NCBI GenBank assembly: GCA_017355425.1
Contig: CP070233.1
Coordinates: forward strand, 3,265,501-3,329,500
Length of the DNA stretch: 64,000 nucleotides
Direction: 5' to 3'
From: Dolichospermum sp. DET69
GTDB lineage: Bacteria; Cyanobacteriota; Cyanobacteriia; Cyanobacteriales; Nostocaceae
Both the position numbers and the translations under genes were made by a program. The notes below the pieces were generated by a model, which was not told where the DNA came from, did no database searches, and saw nothing but the letters and a program-made list of their open reading frames with translations. This document shows positions 18,485 through 26,458 of this stretch, piece by piece (position 1 is the stretch's first letter; every line of letters begins with the position of its first letter).

Positions 18485-20857
18485 TTACAGACGAGGGGGT
18501 AAGAAAGCGATAGGGTTAACAGCACTCTTCCCAGACGGATGAACCTCAAAATGGCTGTGAGGTCCAGTGCTGAAACCAGTGCTGCCCATAGCCGCAATTG
18601 TCTGACCTTGTGTCACTCGTTGACCAGGTTGCACCAAAACTCGGCTGTTGTGTCCATAGCGAGTCAAGCTGCCATCATCATGGCGGATATCTACAACGTT
18701 GCCGTAACCACCGCTATTCCAGCCAGCCTTCTCAACTACACCAGCAGATGAAGCATAAATGGGTGTGCCAGTTGAGTTAGCAATATCAATCCCTCTGTGC
18801 ATTTTGCCCCAGCGCCAGCCATAACCAGAGGTAAGAACTCCCTTAGCTGGCCAAATATAGCCTGTGGCAGCAGAATTAGATGGGAAACTAGGATTATCTT
18901 CAGTGCTTCGAGGCAAGTGTATATCCACTGCTGCTATAGGTGGTAAAGCAGGAGAAACAGAAGTTCCTCGCAATTTTCCTAAAGAGTCAGACGCATTGGC
19001 ACGAGCAGGAGGCACTGTTAACTTAATCCCAGATGAATTGCGAGGAGAATTCCATCTAGCACCAGTTTTACCAGGCAGGAATTCTGGGTTAATTGGCTCG
19101 TTGGTAGGAGCAGATGCTGTTACTAGAGTCTTAGGCAGTTGATTGCTGTAACTTGGCAATATTGCTTGAGGTATAGCAATCTGGATGGCATTTGCTTGAG
19201 ATGCTACGGAATTACTGGATGATTCAACAGCAACAGATTGACTATTGTTTTCATAACCTGTAACAGCTATACCAGCTTGTTGAGCGCGGTATTTATAACG
19301 TAATCTCTCAATTTCTGCCTGCAAGCTGCGGATACGTTCATTACCTTTGGCTTTAGATACTTTTTGCACGGGTTTTTGTGACCCCTGCTTTTGGGAAAAA
19401 GTTCTTGGTAATGGAGCATCACCACCTAAGCCATAAGAGTCACTGGGAGTAGGTAAGGCTTTGGGAATAACAATAGGAATAGTAGTCTGCCCTTGGTTAT
19501 CCGTCGCTATGGGCGCAGGAACATTAATCCGGTTAGCGATACTAGGATAATTATTCCGTTCTTGCTCCCCTGTCGCTACTGGCACTGGGATAGTTACACT
19601 ATCAACAGCAGGAGTTTCAATCTGTTCTTGCTGCTGGGTTACTATTGCAGAAGGAACTGAAATACTAGTATTGTTAGCGACAAATGATCTAGGGTTAAAA
19701 CTAGGAGTATTTAAAGAAGAATTATCTACTCTGCTAGAAGTTTCTAATACCTTATCCGGAGGAATAATTAACCGTTGATTAATTTGCAGTTGATTAGGAT
19801 CGCTCAGACTATTAACTCTAACTAGCTCAGAAACTGAAGTACCGTAGTTGTTAGCGATTTCTGCTAAGGTGTCTCCAGGCTTAACTTGATATGTTGAGGG
19901 AGACAATTGAGCGACAACTTTTGTTGAGGCTGATGCAGGTATGGGTACTTGCTGTATCGTCGCACTTGTTTCTTTGTTCTGTTTCAACTGAGAAATAAGT
20001 TCTGATTGGTGAGAATCAGTCAAATTCTCAGATTGTTCTGGTACGGATTTATTTGCTACAGTGGTTGGCTGTGCTGCCTTAATCCCAGTTTTTAATGAAT
20101 ATTGGGTTTGTTCAGAGCGTAACTGAGCCAAACTATTTCTTAACCGGCTTGACTTTTCCTGTAAGCGGTTTAAAGCAAATTCTTGTTGTGCTTTTAGTTG
20201 GGCATCAACATTACCGTTGGCTAACTCCCCTGCTGGCAAATTTTGGGTACTGCCAGTAACCTCTTCCACTTTAGACAACTGTGTTGCTGTCTCAGGTAGT
20301 TGGTTACCCGTTGGTAATGTCGCCTGAACTGGGCGATCGCTCACTCCCTGTGATAGTTGTGAGGAGACAGAATTATTGTCGGCGGTTTTGGCTGGGGAAA
20401 TTACGTTGGATGCAGTGCCTTCAACGGCTATGTTGTTGGTTGCAATTTGCCATTTAGCTTCAAGCCCAGGCACTTGTGAAACTACTGTTGGTTCCAATAT
20501 ACCGGAATTAGCAAACGCCCCTGCTGATGAGACGGTATGGGATTCCAGTTTAGTGGTGGCAAATTTCATCTCAGTCTCGGAAGCAGCCGACATTGTTGAA
20601 GCTGCTTTTTGACTGCCAACAGGAGCGGCTGCTTGGGCTTGATCGCTTTGTCGAGTCACCAAAAGGCTGGTTGCTCCCATTGATATTGCCAAGCCAATCA
20701 TCGCTGCCCGATGAGTCCGCGCCCGGCGGGTCATTTTGGGATTGATCTCATAATTTGTTTGCTCTACCGGGGCATCATCGTTGCTGGGGGTATTGTTCAA
20801 CACAGCCTTCTCTCTTTTTTTTAATGCTCGTTTCAAAGACGACCTCCTAATGATCAC
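18485..20857 (-). CDS. LysM / M23-family peptidoglycan peptidase
   Basis: A 790-residue envelope protein. A membrane anchor (AAMIGLAISMGATSLLV) is near residue 52. A LysM domain (YQVKPGDTLAEIANNYGTS) is near residue 325, followed by long Ser/Pro/Gln-rich linkers and a coiled segment (RIRSLQAEIERLRYKYRAQQ). The C-terminal M23 domain shows zinc ligands in GKMHRGIDIA and GPHSHFEVHP. Such proteins cut peptide cross-links or activate amidases during septum formation; in filamentous cyanobacteria this is tied to cell division and septal junctions. The ATG at 20857 follows an AGGAGG ribosome site. Only the GHSHFE-type ending GPHSHFE is slightly unusual. Confidence 0.9.
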   Translation of the reverse strand: MIIRRSSLKRALKKREKAVLNNTPSNDDAPVEQTNYEINPKMTRRARTHRAAMIGLAISMGATSLLVTRQSDQAQAAAPVGSQKAASTMSAASETEMKFATTKLESHTVSSAGAFANSGILEPTVVSQVPGLEAKWQIATNNIAVEGTASNVISPAKTADNNSVSSQLSQGVSDRPVQATLPTGNQLPETATQLSKVEEVTGSTQNLPAGELANGNVDAQLKAQQEFALNRLQEKSSRLRNSLAQLRSEQTQYSLKTGIKAAQPTTVANKSVPEQSENLTDSHQSELISQLKQNKETSATIQQVPIPASASTKVVAQLSPSTYQVKPGDTLAEIANNYGTSVSELVRVNSLSDPNQLQINQRLIIPPDKVLETSSRVDNSSLNTPSFNPRSFVANNTSISVPSAIVTQQQEQIETPAVDSVTIPVPVATGEQERNNYPSIANRINVPAPIATDNQGQTTIPIVIPKALPTPSDSYGLGGDAPLPRTFSQKQGSQKPVQKVSKAKGNERIRSLQAEIERLRYKYRAQQAGIAVTGYENNSQSVAVESSSNSVASQANAIQIAIPQAILPSYSNQLPKTLVTASAPTNEPINPEFLPGKTGARWNSPRNSSGIKLTVPPARANASDSLGKLRGTSVSPALPPIAAVDIHLPRSTEDNPSFPSNSAATGYIWPAKGVLTSGYGWRWGKMHRGIDIANSTGTPIYASSAGVVEKAGWNSGGYGNVVDIRHDDGSLTRYGHNSRVLVQPGQRVTQGQTIAAMGSTGFSTGPHSHFEVHPSGKSAVNPIAFLPPRL

Positions 20858-21591
20858 TAGCGTTCAACTGATCTTGATTTTTAAGTTGGATATTAATTCA
20901 TGATTGATCTGATATCAAACCACATATCAAGATCACATTCACCAGAGACACTTACGCAAGATTAACGTGCTTCTCTGATTTAAACAAGTTCTACACCTTA
21001 CTAAACCCTAAAGTTTTTCTGTGTTCTTGTCTAAGTCACTCCTCACAACCCCAAAATTTTCACTCTTGACTCATTTCTGTGGCAAAGCACAGAACTAAAC
21101 AAATATCATAACTTGGCTAGGTCTATTGTCTCTATTAGTTCATGAGCTTCTACAATTTATGCAAAAGCAATGATCCCGCTATCGACATTTTCAAGATCTT
21201 TTGACTAAATCCGTTTTATCAATAGTAGACTTTACGTTTATTCTTCCCTAAAACACAACCGTATACAATACCTGCAATTTTTTTCTTGTTTTTGTTGTGT
21301 TTCTGAATACAAAGTTATCCAAATCATTGAGAGTAAAGGTTTTGGGTAATTTTATCTTTTTGAACTCATTAGCCCAGAATTAACTAAACTCTATCCTTGG
21401 TCTTGAGATCACCCTGAAAATATCTATACAAATTTCTTATGTTACTTTAAAGGGGCTTGTCAGTATTTACCATTATACACCTCTCGGCTGGAGTATGTTA
21501 TACAACATTATTCTAACAGATTTCGGCGTGATTGATCTGGTAAATATGTTTCTATCACACTTAATCCCAAATTTTGATTGGTGAATATGAG
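20858..21591. other. Gene-free upstream region
   Basis: These 734 bases separate the M23 peptidase and trmL, both on the minus strand. I see no reading frame, RNA gene or repeat that I can support. The part next to 20858 must hold the peptidase promoter and ribosome site. Confidence 0.5.
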
Positions 21592-22053
21592 TTATTGTAA
21601 ATATCCTAACTGACGACGACATTCAAATAAACCTACGGCCACGCTGACTGATAGGTTCAAGCTCCTCACACCAGGTTCATACATGGGAATATACAAGGTG
21701 GAGTCACAAGTGGAGAGAATAGAATCTGGTAAACCTTCTGTTTCACTGCCAAAGTACAGCCAATCATCCGCTTGAAACTGAAAATTAATGTAGTTAAAAT
21801 CACCACGAACACTAAAACCTAAGCGTCTACCCCCACGTTGTTTATGTACATTTTGAAATGTTTCTATGGATTCATGATAATGGAATTTAACGTAAGGCCA
21901 ATAATCTAACCCAGCTCGTTTTAGATAGCGATCGCTAATTTCAAATCCTAACGGACCTACCAAATGTAATTCCGTGCCTGTAGCGGCACAAGTCCGGGCA
22001 ATATTGCCCGTATTAGGAGGAATTTGTGGGTTGACTAAAACTATCTGGGGCAT
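21592..22053 (-). CDS. trmL: tRNA (cytidine/uridine-2'-O-)-methyltransferase TrmL
   Basis: A 153-residue SPOUT (SpoU) methyltransferase that methylates the wobble nucleotide (position 34) of some leucine tRNAs. The three family motifs are visible: PPNTGNIARTCAATG near residue 12, LYFGSETEGLP near residue 99, and MYEPGVRSLNLSVSVAVGLFE near residue 123, which form the SAM-binding trefoil knot. Length is normal for TrmL. Confidence 0.92.
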   Translation of the reverse strand: MPQIVLVNPQIPPNTGNIARTCAATGTELHLVGPLGFEISDRYLKRAGLDYWPYVKFHYHESIETFQNVHKQRGGRRLGFSVRGDFNYINFQFQADDWLYFGSETEGLPDSILSTCDSTLYIPMYEPGVRSLNLSVSVAVGLFECRRQLGYLQ

Positions 22054-22198
22054 CTTTTTAAATCTAAATTGTATATTAGAGAAATTCTTGCTCTCTAAAA
22101 ATCTACCAAAATGCAGAGGCGATAGATAGTTTTTTTTAATATGTACGAAGTATTTCCTATGGATTATTTTTTTAAATTATTTCAGAGAGTGATTTTTT

Positions 22199-22957
22199 CT
22201 AAAACCATCCGTCCTGTTCGAGAGTTTCGATTAATTGCAAGCCGCGAGGATCTCCTACCCCCAAGAGCGAGGCTTTAGTATCTGCTCTCACACCTAAATC
22301 TTTGTCCTCAGCAAAAGCTTGAATTAATGCATCTATGGCTGTAGCATAGACAACATTAGAAGGTAGTTCTTTACAAAGTTGGCCGATTGTCCAAGCAGAG
22401 TTACTGCGTACGCCAGCTATGGGATCTTTCACTAAAGCTTCTATCAGGGCAGGCATCGCGCCAACAATGGCTTCATAACCTACTACTGTCATCTGTGCTA
22501 GGGCGCTCGCAGCCCAGAGACGAACGGCGGGGATATCGGTTCTGAGGGCATCTGTGAGGGGTGGTAAGGAACGGCGATCGCGGCAATTACCCAAAGCCCA
22601 CACGACACCTTTACGAACATAACCATTAAAATCGCGGTTGAGTTGCATAATTAATGGTTCTACGGCTTCCTGGGAGGGATTGCGACCGATACCATAAGCA
22701 GCACTAACTCGAACCAGGGGACAATTATCTGTGAGCAAATGGATCAGATGGGCTGTTGCCCGTTCATCTTGAATATCACAAAAAGCACGCGCTGCTAACA
22801 TCCGTTGTTGGGGCTGGGGATTTTCTAAAAGTACCAGCATTAATTCCGGATCAGGTTTTGCCACTTCTGACTCAGCAGTAAGTGGTTCTAGTTGGTCTAG
22901 GGGGCTTTCTAGCTCCGCTTCGGCATCGAGTAGGCTTAGTTCGTATTCGTCGTACAT
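22199..22957 (-). CDS. HEAT-repeat protein
   Basis: A 252-residue protein made of about six HEAT/PBS-lyase-like repeats (for example RMLAARAFCDIQDERATAHL and VRKGVVWALGNCRDRRSLPP). The acidic N-terminus (EYELSLLDAEAELESPLDQLE) is variable. Such proteins in cyanobacteria are often scaffolds or bilin/phycobilisome-related factors, but nothing here fixes the role. It is spaced 49 bases from the downstream GNAT gene on the same strand. Confidence 0.8.
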   Translation of the reverse strand: MYDEYELSLLDAEAELESPLDQLEPLTAESEVAKPDPELMLVLLENPQPQQRMLAARAFCDIQDERATAHLIHLLTDNCPLVRVSAAYGIGRNPSQEAVEPLIMQLNRDFNGYVRKGVVWALGNCRDRRSLPPLTDALRTDIPAVRLWAASALAQMTVVGYEAIVGAMPALIEALVKDPIAGVRSNSAWTIGQLCKELPSNVVYATAIDALIQAFAEDKDLGVRADTKASLLGVGDPRGLQLIETLEQDGWF

Positions 22958-23006
22958 AATTTTTACTGTAACCCCTGTTCCCTGTTCCCTTTCACCTGTT
23001 CCCTAA

Positions 23007-23501
23007 TTAAAGTGATTTTACCATCCAAAGGGATTGTTCTTGATAACCGAGTTGATGGTAAAGATTTAATGCGGATGTGTTAGATAGAAATACTTGTAGT
23101 CCAATTTGACGAGCGCCTTGTTGTTTAGCCCAATTTTCTAAGTATTGCATCAAGGCTTGACCTATACCCTGTCGGCGATGTGTTGGGATAACATACAGGA
23201 GAAAGATATGGGGATGGCGATCGCCACTTACCTGATCTATAGCATTTCCCACCCAGAGACAAGCTATGGGAACGGGTGATCCCATCTGATTACCTATTCC
23301 CTGGTCTTCATATACCCACCAAATAGGAGTATCACGGGAAAAATATTGCTCAACTGTATGGGCTAAGTGGGAAAAGTTTTGATCAGGGAATTGTTCTTGG
23401 TAAGTCCGCTGCATGAACTTGACCAAGAGAGCTTTATCTAGAGTTGAACCTTGACCAATAGAATAGCCTAGCAGTAAATTCAAAATAAACTTATTCCCCA
23501 A
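23007..23501 (-). CDS. GNAT-family N-acetyltransferase
   Basis: A 164-residue acetyl-CoA-dependent acyltransferase. The acetyl-CoA loop is visible in IFLLYVIPTHRRQGIGQALMQYLENWA and the C-terminal LQVFLSNTSALNLYHQLGYQ is typical. The start is uncertain: the first usable codon is a TTG at 23501 and no ATG exists before residue 30 (KFMQRTYQ). It shares strand with the HEAT gene. Substrate unknown. Confidence 0.85.
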   Translation of the reverse strand: MGNKFILNLLLGYSIGQGSTLDKALLVKFMQRTYQEQFPDQNFSHLAHTVEQYFSRDTPIWWVYEDQGIGNQMGSPVPIACLWVGNAIDQVSGDRHPHIFLLYVIPTHRRQGIGQALMQYLENWAKQQGARQIGLQVFLSNTSALNLYHQLGYQEQSLWMVKSL

Positions 23502-23603
23502 TTACTTAAGGCTTGCATAAAAGAAAGTAAAAACGAACTCTTCCTTCTTCCTTCTTCCTTCTTCTTTCTTCCTTCGTGTCCTTCGCTCCTTCGTGGTTCA
23601 TTA

Positions 23604-23671
23604 ACTCCTGACTCCTGACTCGGTGACTCCTGACTCGGTGACTCCTGACTCGGTGACTCCTGACTCGGTGA
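23604..23671. repeat. GACTCGGT/GACTCCT alternating tandem repeat
   Basis: Four GACTCGGT octamers alternate with GACTCCT heptamers, giving a 15-bp unit. Related to the octamer array at 7520. It runs up to the stop codon of the next small gene. Confidence 0.85.
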
Positions 23672-23809
23672 CTACTTAATTATCATCCCAATAGGGGCAG
23701 GGGCTGCCATATCGGAGGGTAAAAAGATGCGGGCGCTGACGGCTACTAAAGCCAGGGTAAATATCAACAGTGCCAGGAAAGGAGCGATATATTGACGAAA
23801 AATAGCCAT
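23672..23809 (-). CDS. Small single-pass membrane protein (45 aa)
   Basis: A 45-residue frame, MAIFRQYIAPFLALLIFTLA at the start, one transmembrane helix of about 20 residues, then ARIFLPSDMAAPAPIGMIIK. It has good codon use, a hydrophobic/amphipathic layout and sits 55 bases upstream of the next membrane gene's end, on the same strand. The ARIFLP-D-AAPAP tail seems familiar from conserved small cyanobacterial proteins, but I cannot name a function. Too short for many gene finders. Confidence 0.6.
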   Translation of the reverse strand: MAIFRQYIAPFLALLIFTLALVAVSARIFLPSDMAAPAPIGMIIK

Positions 23810-23864
23810 ATTGTTAATTATGAATAAATAGCAACAACATTGATTCTAGCGAACTGTTTTAATA

Positions 23865-24266
23865 TTATTGCTGATCTTGGTCTAACTCATTTAAAACTTT
23901 TTCACAGTACCAATTTTCTGGCATTCCCGGAACGTTTTGTTTAGCTTGGTCAATTAGTCTTTCAGCCGCAGCCACGTCTCCAGATAATCTAGCGATTAAG
24001 CGGTTTTTTAGGTAGTTGCCAGTTACTTCTTCGTCTACTTGGTTGGGTATACTGGGTTTGAGTGCCTGAAGAGGTTCACGGCGCAGTTGCCAAAATAGGA
24101 CGTAATAAAGTGTACCAAAAATTAGAATCAGGCTAATTGTTCCCAGGAGTGTGAGGAAATTAAAAGCCAGATTTTGCAGAACTAATTGTGAAAGTACATA
24201 GCCCAGTAATAGACCCGTGACTATCAGAACAAATGTACCAACAAGAATAACTACTTGCGTTCCCAT
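23865..24266 (-). CDS. Two-helix membrane protein of unknown function
   Basis: A 133-residue protein with two transmembrane helices (residues about 5-27 and 36-58) and a cytosolic tail with NRLIARLSGDVAAAERLIDQAKQ. The 5' end overlaps the 3' end of the ampG-like gene by 16 bases, so the pair is translationally coupled. Conserved cyanobacterial hypothetical by impression; role unknown. Confidence 0.75.
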   Translation of the reverse strand: MGTQVVILVGTFVLIVTGLLLGYVLSQLVLQNLAFNFLTLLGTISLILIFGTLYYVLFWQLRREPLQALKPSIPNQVDEEVTGNYLKNRLIARLSGDVAAAERLIDQAKQNVPGMPENWYCEKVLNELDQDQQ

Positions 24267-25540
24267 ATATCTTCTTCTTCTTTTAGTCCTGGTCTGGTGG
24301 CTGCTAATGCTTTGGGATTCCAGGGAGCAAACAATGGTAACAGGAGAAGTCCCGGTACAGCAGCAAAAATACTAATAATGAAAAATAACGGCCAACCCGT
24401 ACTTTTTGCTAAAGAACCTGCTGGCGCAACTAGAATATCACGACTGACGGCCATAAAACTAGAAAGTAAAGCATACTGAGTTGCGGAATAACGCTGATTA
24501 CACATATTCATCAAAAAGGCAACGAAGGCGGCTGTTCCTAACCCAGCACAAAAGTTTTCTATATTAATTGTCAGTACGAGAACTTGATAATTTTTACCAA
24601 CTTGTGCCAGAACAAGATAAGCTAGATTGCTGACTGCTTGTAAAGCACCAAATACCCAAAGTGAACGATTCAGTCCAATTTTACTCAAAATTGCGCCACC
24701 TGCCAATGTGCCAACTATTGTGGCAATTAGTCCCATTCCGCCTTGAAGTGCGCCAATATCAGTTTGTGTAAAGCCCGTTTGCAGTAAAAACGGCGTAGAC
24801 ATATTGTTAACAAAGGAATCACCGAGTTTATAGAGGACGATAAACAACAGGGTGAGTATGGCGTGAAATACTCCTTGACGTTCGATAAATTCCCTAAAGG
24901 GTAAGATTACGGCTGCCCTTAAGGAGTCTGGTGGACTGATTTCTTTTGGTTCTGGTGCCAAGAGGGTGGCAATAATACCGATTCCCATGCCTAATGATAG
25001 TAATAAATATACTGATGACCAAGCTATTCTATCGGCAAGAATCAGGGCTAATGAACCTGTGAGGAGGAGGGCAATCCGATAACCGAGGACAAATACTGCT
25101 GCACCTGCGCCCATTTCTAGTGGGTTGAGAACGTCCGTCCGGTAAGCATCAGCGGCGATGTCTTGGGTGGCACTGAGGAAGGCAATAACTACGGCGTTGA
25201 TGGCTAGGAATTGCAGGGCTTGTTTGGGTTGCTGTAAGGACATACAGGCGATCGCTATGAGTAACCCAATTTGCAGGGTAATTAACCAACCCCGTCTTCT
25301 CCCTAAAAATGGCAAGGTAAACCAGTCTAACAGCGGCGACCAGAGAAATTTCAAGGAATATGGCACACCTACTAGGCTAAATAAGCCAATGGCGGTTAAA
25401 TCTACTTTTTCAACCGTCATCCACGCTTGTAAGGTCTTGCTGGTCAAAAACAAGGGCAATCCTGATGAAAAACCGAGTAAGATCAGAGCCGCCATTTTCT
25501 GGCTACCGAAAACGCGCAGTAGGGATTTGACTGGATTCAT
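24251..25540 (-). CDS. AmpG-like MFS permease
   Basis: A 429-residue major facilitator with 12 hydrophobic helices. FSSGLPLFLTSKTLQAWMT, ATQDIAADAYRTDVL and YKLGDSFVNNM match the AmpG group, which imports muropeptides released from the wall for recycling. The start is the ATG at 25540; the frame continues to a TTG 15 bases further up. It lies 17 bases downstream of the dndE stop, so it may be read from the dnd transcript, although its function seems unrelated. Confidence 0.88.
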   Translation of the reverse strand: MNPVKSLLRVFGSQKMAALILLGFSSGLPLFLTSKTLQAWMTVEKVDLTAIGLFSLVGVPYSLKFLWSPLLDWFTLPFLGRRRGWLITLQIGLLIAIACMSLQQPKQALQFLAINAVVIAFLSATQDIAADAYRTDVLNPLEMGAGAAVFVLGYRIALLLTGSLALILADRIAWSSVYLLLSLGMGIGIIATLLAPEPKEISPPDSLRAAVILPFREFIERQGVFHAILTLLFIVLYKLGDSFVNNMSTPFLLQTGFTQTDIGALQGGMGLIATIVGTLAGGAILSKIGLNRSLWVFGALQAVSNLAYLVLAQVGKNYQVLVLTINIENFCAGLGTAAFVAFLMNMCNQRYSATQYALLSSFMAVSRDILVAPAGSLAKSTGWPLFFIISIFAAVPGLLLLPLFAPWNPKALAATRPGLKEEEDIWERK

Positions 25541-25557
25541 TTTTTGTAATTGCAAAA

Positions 25558-25953
25558 TCAGGATCTTACTTTATTTGTGGTTAGTTCAATTAAGTCTTCA
25601 ATTTTCTTAATATTCTGATCTCCTGCTAGGTAGCCAATACCGCGATGTAAGTGTAAACGAAATTGGGTAATTAAGGTTTCTCTATCTGTATCGAAGCCGT
25701 CGTTGTAGCATCTTTGTTTGAGAGCTAAAAGCAAAATATCGGATATTTCTCCCCCAAAAACCCGCCATGTCATCTCTACGTTACTGTCTTGGGGGATAGG
25801 TACGGGTGAAGGCGCTGCGGGTTCTGCGAGGGAACGACAAAACGCCCACCTGCATAGTATGTTCCATTGGTCTATTTTGGTGCTGCGTTTGAGTTTGAGT
25901 AGTTGTTCTTTGGCTGTTTGGGACAGTTTAATTCTTTCTATTGGTGATTCCAT
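25558..25953 (-). CDS. dndE: DNA sulfur modification protein DndE
   Basis: A 131-residue DndE, a nicked-DNA-binding helper of phosphorothioate modification. Seen: RIKLSQTAKEQLLKLKR and WNILCRWAFCRSLAEPA near residue 30, then MTWRVFGGEISDILLLALKQRC, with an RLHLHRGIGYLAG motif at the C-terminus, the layout of the family. The ATG at 25953 is the real start; the open frame upstream is only the heptamer array (a repeated ITNYQLP text). It belongs behind dndD but is separated from it by the four-helix-bundle gene and the arrays. Confidence 0.88.
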   Translation of the reverse strand: MESPIERIKLSQTAKEQLLKLKRSTKIDQWNILCRWAFCRSLAEPAAPSPVPIPQDSNVEMTWRVFGGEISDILLLALKQRCYNDGFDTDRETLITQFRLHLHRGIGYLAGDQNIKKIEDLIELTTNKVRS

Positions 25954-25960
25954 GATTTTG

Positions 25961-26065
25961 GTAATTGGTAATTGGTAATTGGTAATTGGTAATGGGTAAT
26001 TGGTAATGGGTAATTGGTAATTGGTAATTGGTAATTGGTAATTGGTAATTGGTAATTGGTAATTG
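25961..26065. repeat. GTAATTG heptamer array (15 copies)
   Basis: Fifteen tandem heptamers, thirteen GTAATTG and two GTAATGG, directly upstream of the dndE start. A shorter array of the inverse heptamer (TTACCAA) lies at 26431-26458. The two arrays bracket the four-helix-bundle gene. Confidence 0.95.
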
Positions 26066-26068
26066 GTA

Positions 26069-26431
26069 TTAGTTATTACCAATTGAATTTAAATAAGCAT
26101 TTAACTTCGCGGGAAGTTCATTAATTATCGGTTTGAGAATATTTACTTGTTCAACTGTTAATAATTTACGGGCATAAGCAAGCCGCAACCAATGAATTGT
26201 TTCATTTAGAGAACCTCTAGCTATTTTAATAAAGCGTTTATTATCTTGAAAGTTATAACGTCCTCTCCCTTCTGCTATATTTGCTCCGATGCTATCTGCT
26301 GAACGGACAATCTGCTTACCAATTGTATCTTTAGCAAAATTATCCCATGTCATAACTATTTTCCAAATTTCATTTGCTAATTTTTCTGACAATTTATAAA
26401 CTTGCAACTCTTCAAAATCCGGTCTTCCCAT
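26069..26431 (-). CDS. Four-helix-bundle protein (23S intervening-sequence type)
   Basis: A 120-residue helical protein. FEELQVYKLSEKLANEIWKI, GKQIVRSADSIGANIAEGRGR and FIKIARGSLNETIHWLRLA are the signature blocks of the family first seen in intervening sequences of 23S rRNA genes and related to Avd of diversity-generating elements. The start ATG at 26431 touches the right-hand heptamer array. The gene sits between dndD and dndE, a place where I do not expect it, with inverted heptamer arrays on each side. It may be mobile. Role unknown. Confidence 0.85.
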   Translation of the reverse strand: MGRPDFEELQVYKLSEKLANEIWKIVMTWDNFAKDTIGKQIVRSADSIGANIAEGRGRYNFQDNKRFIKIARGSLNETIHWLRLAYARKLLTVEQVNILKPIINELPAKLNAYLNSIGNN

Positions 26432-26458
26432 TACCAATTACCAATTACCAATTACCAA
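26431..26458. repeat. TTACCAA heptamer array (4 copies)
   Basis: Four exact TTACCAA heptamers, the inverse orientation of the array at 25961. It overlaps the dndD stop codon (TAA at 26452-26454) and the start codon of the four-helix-bundle gene. Confidence 0.92.

Noticed and set aside
25953-26082. Longer N-terminus of DndE with repeated ITNYQLP text
   Set aside because: The extension is the GTAATTG array in translation; the conserved DndE sequence begins at the ATG at 25953.
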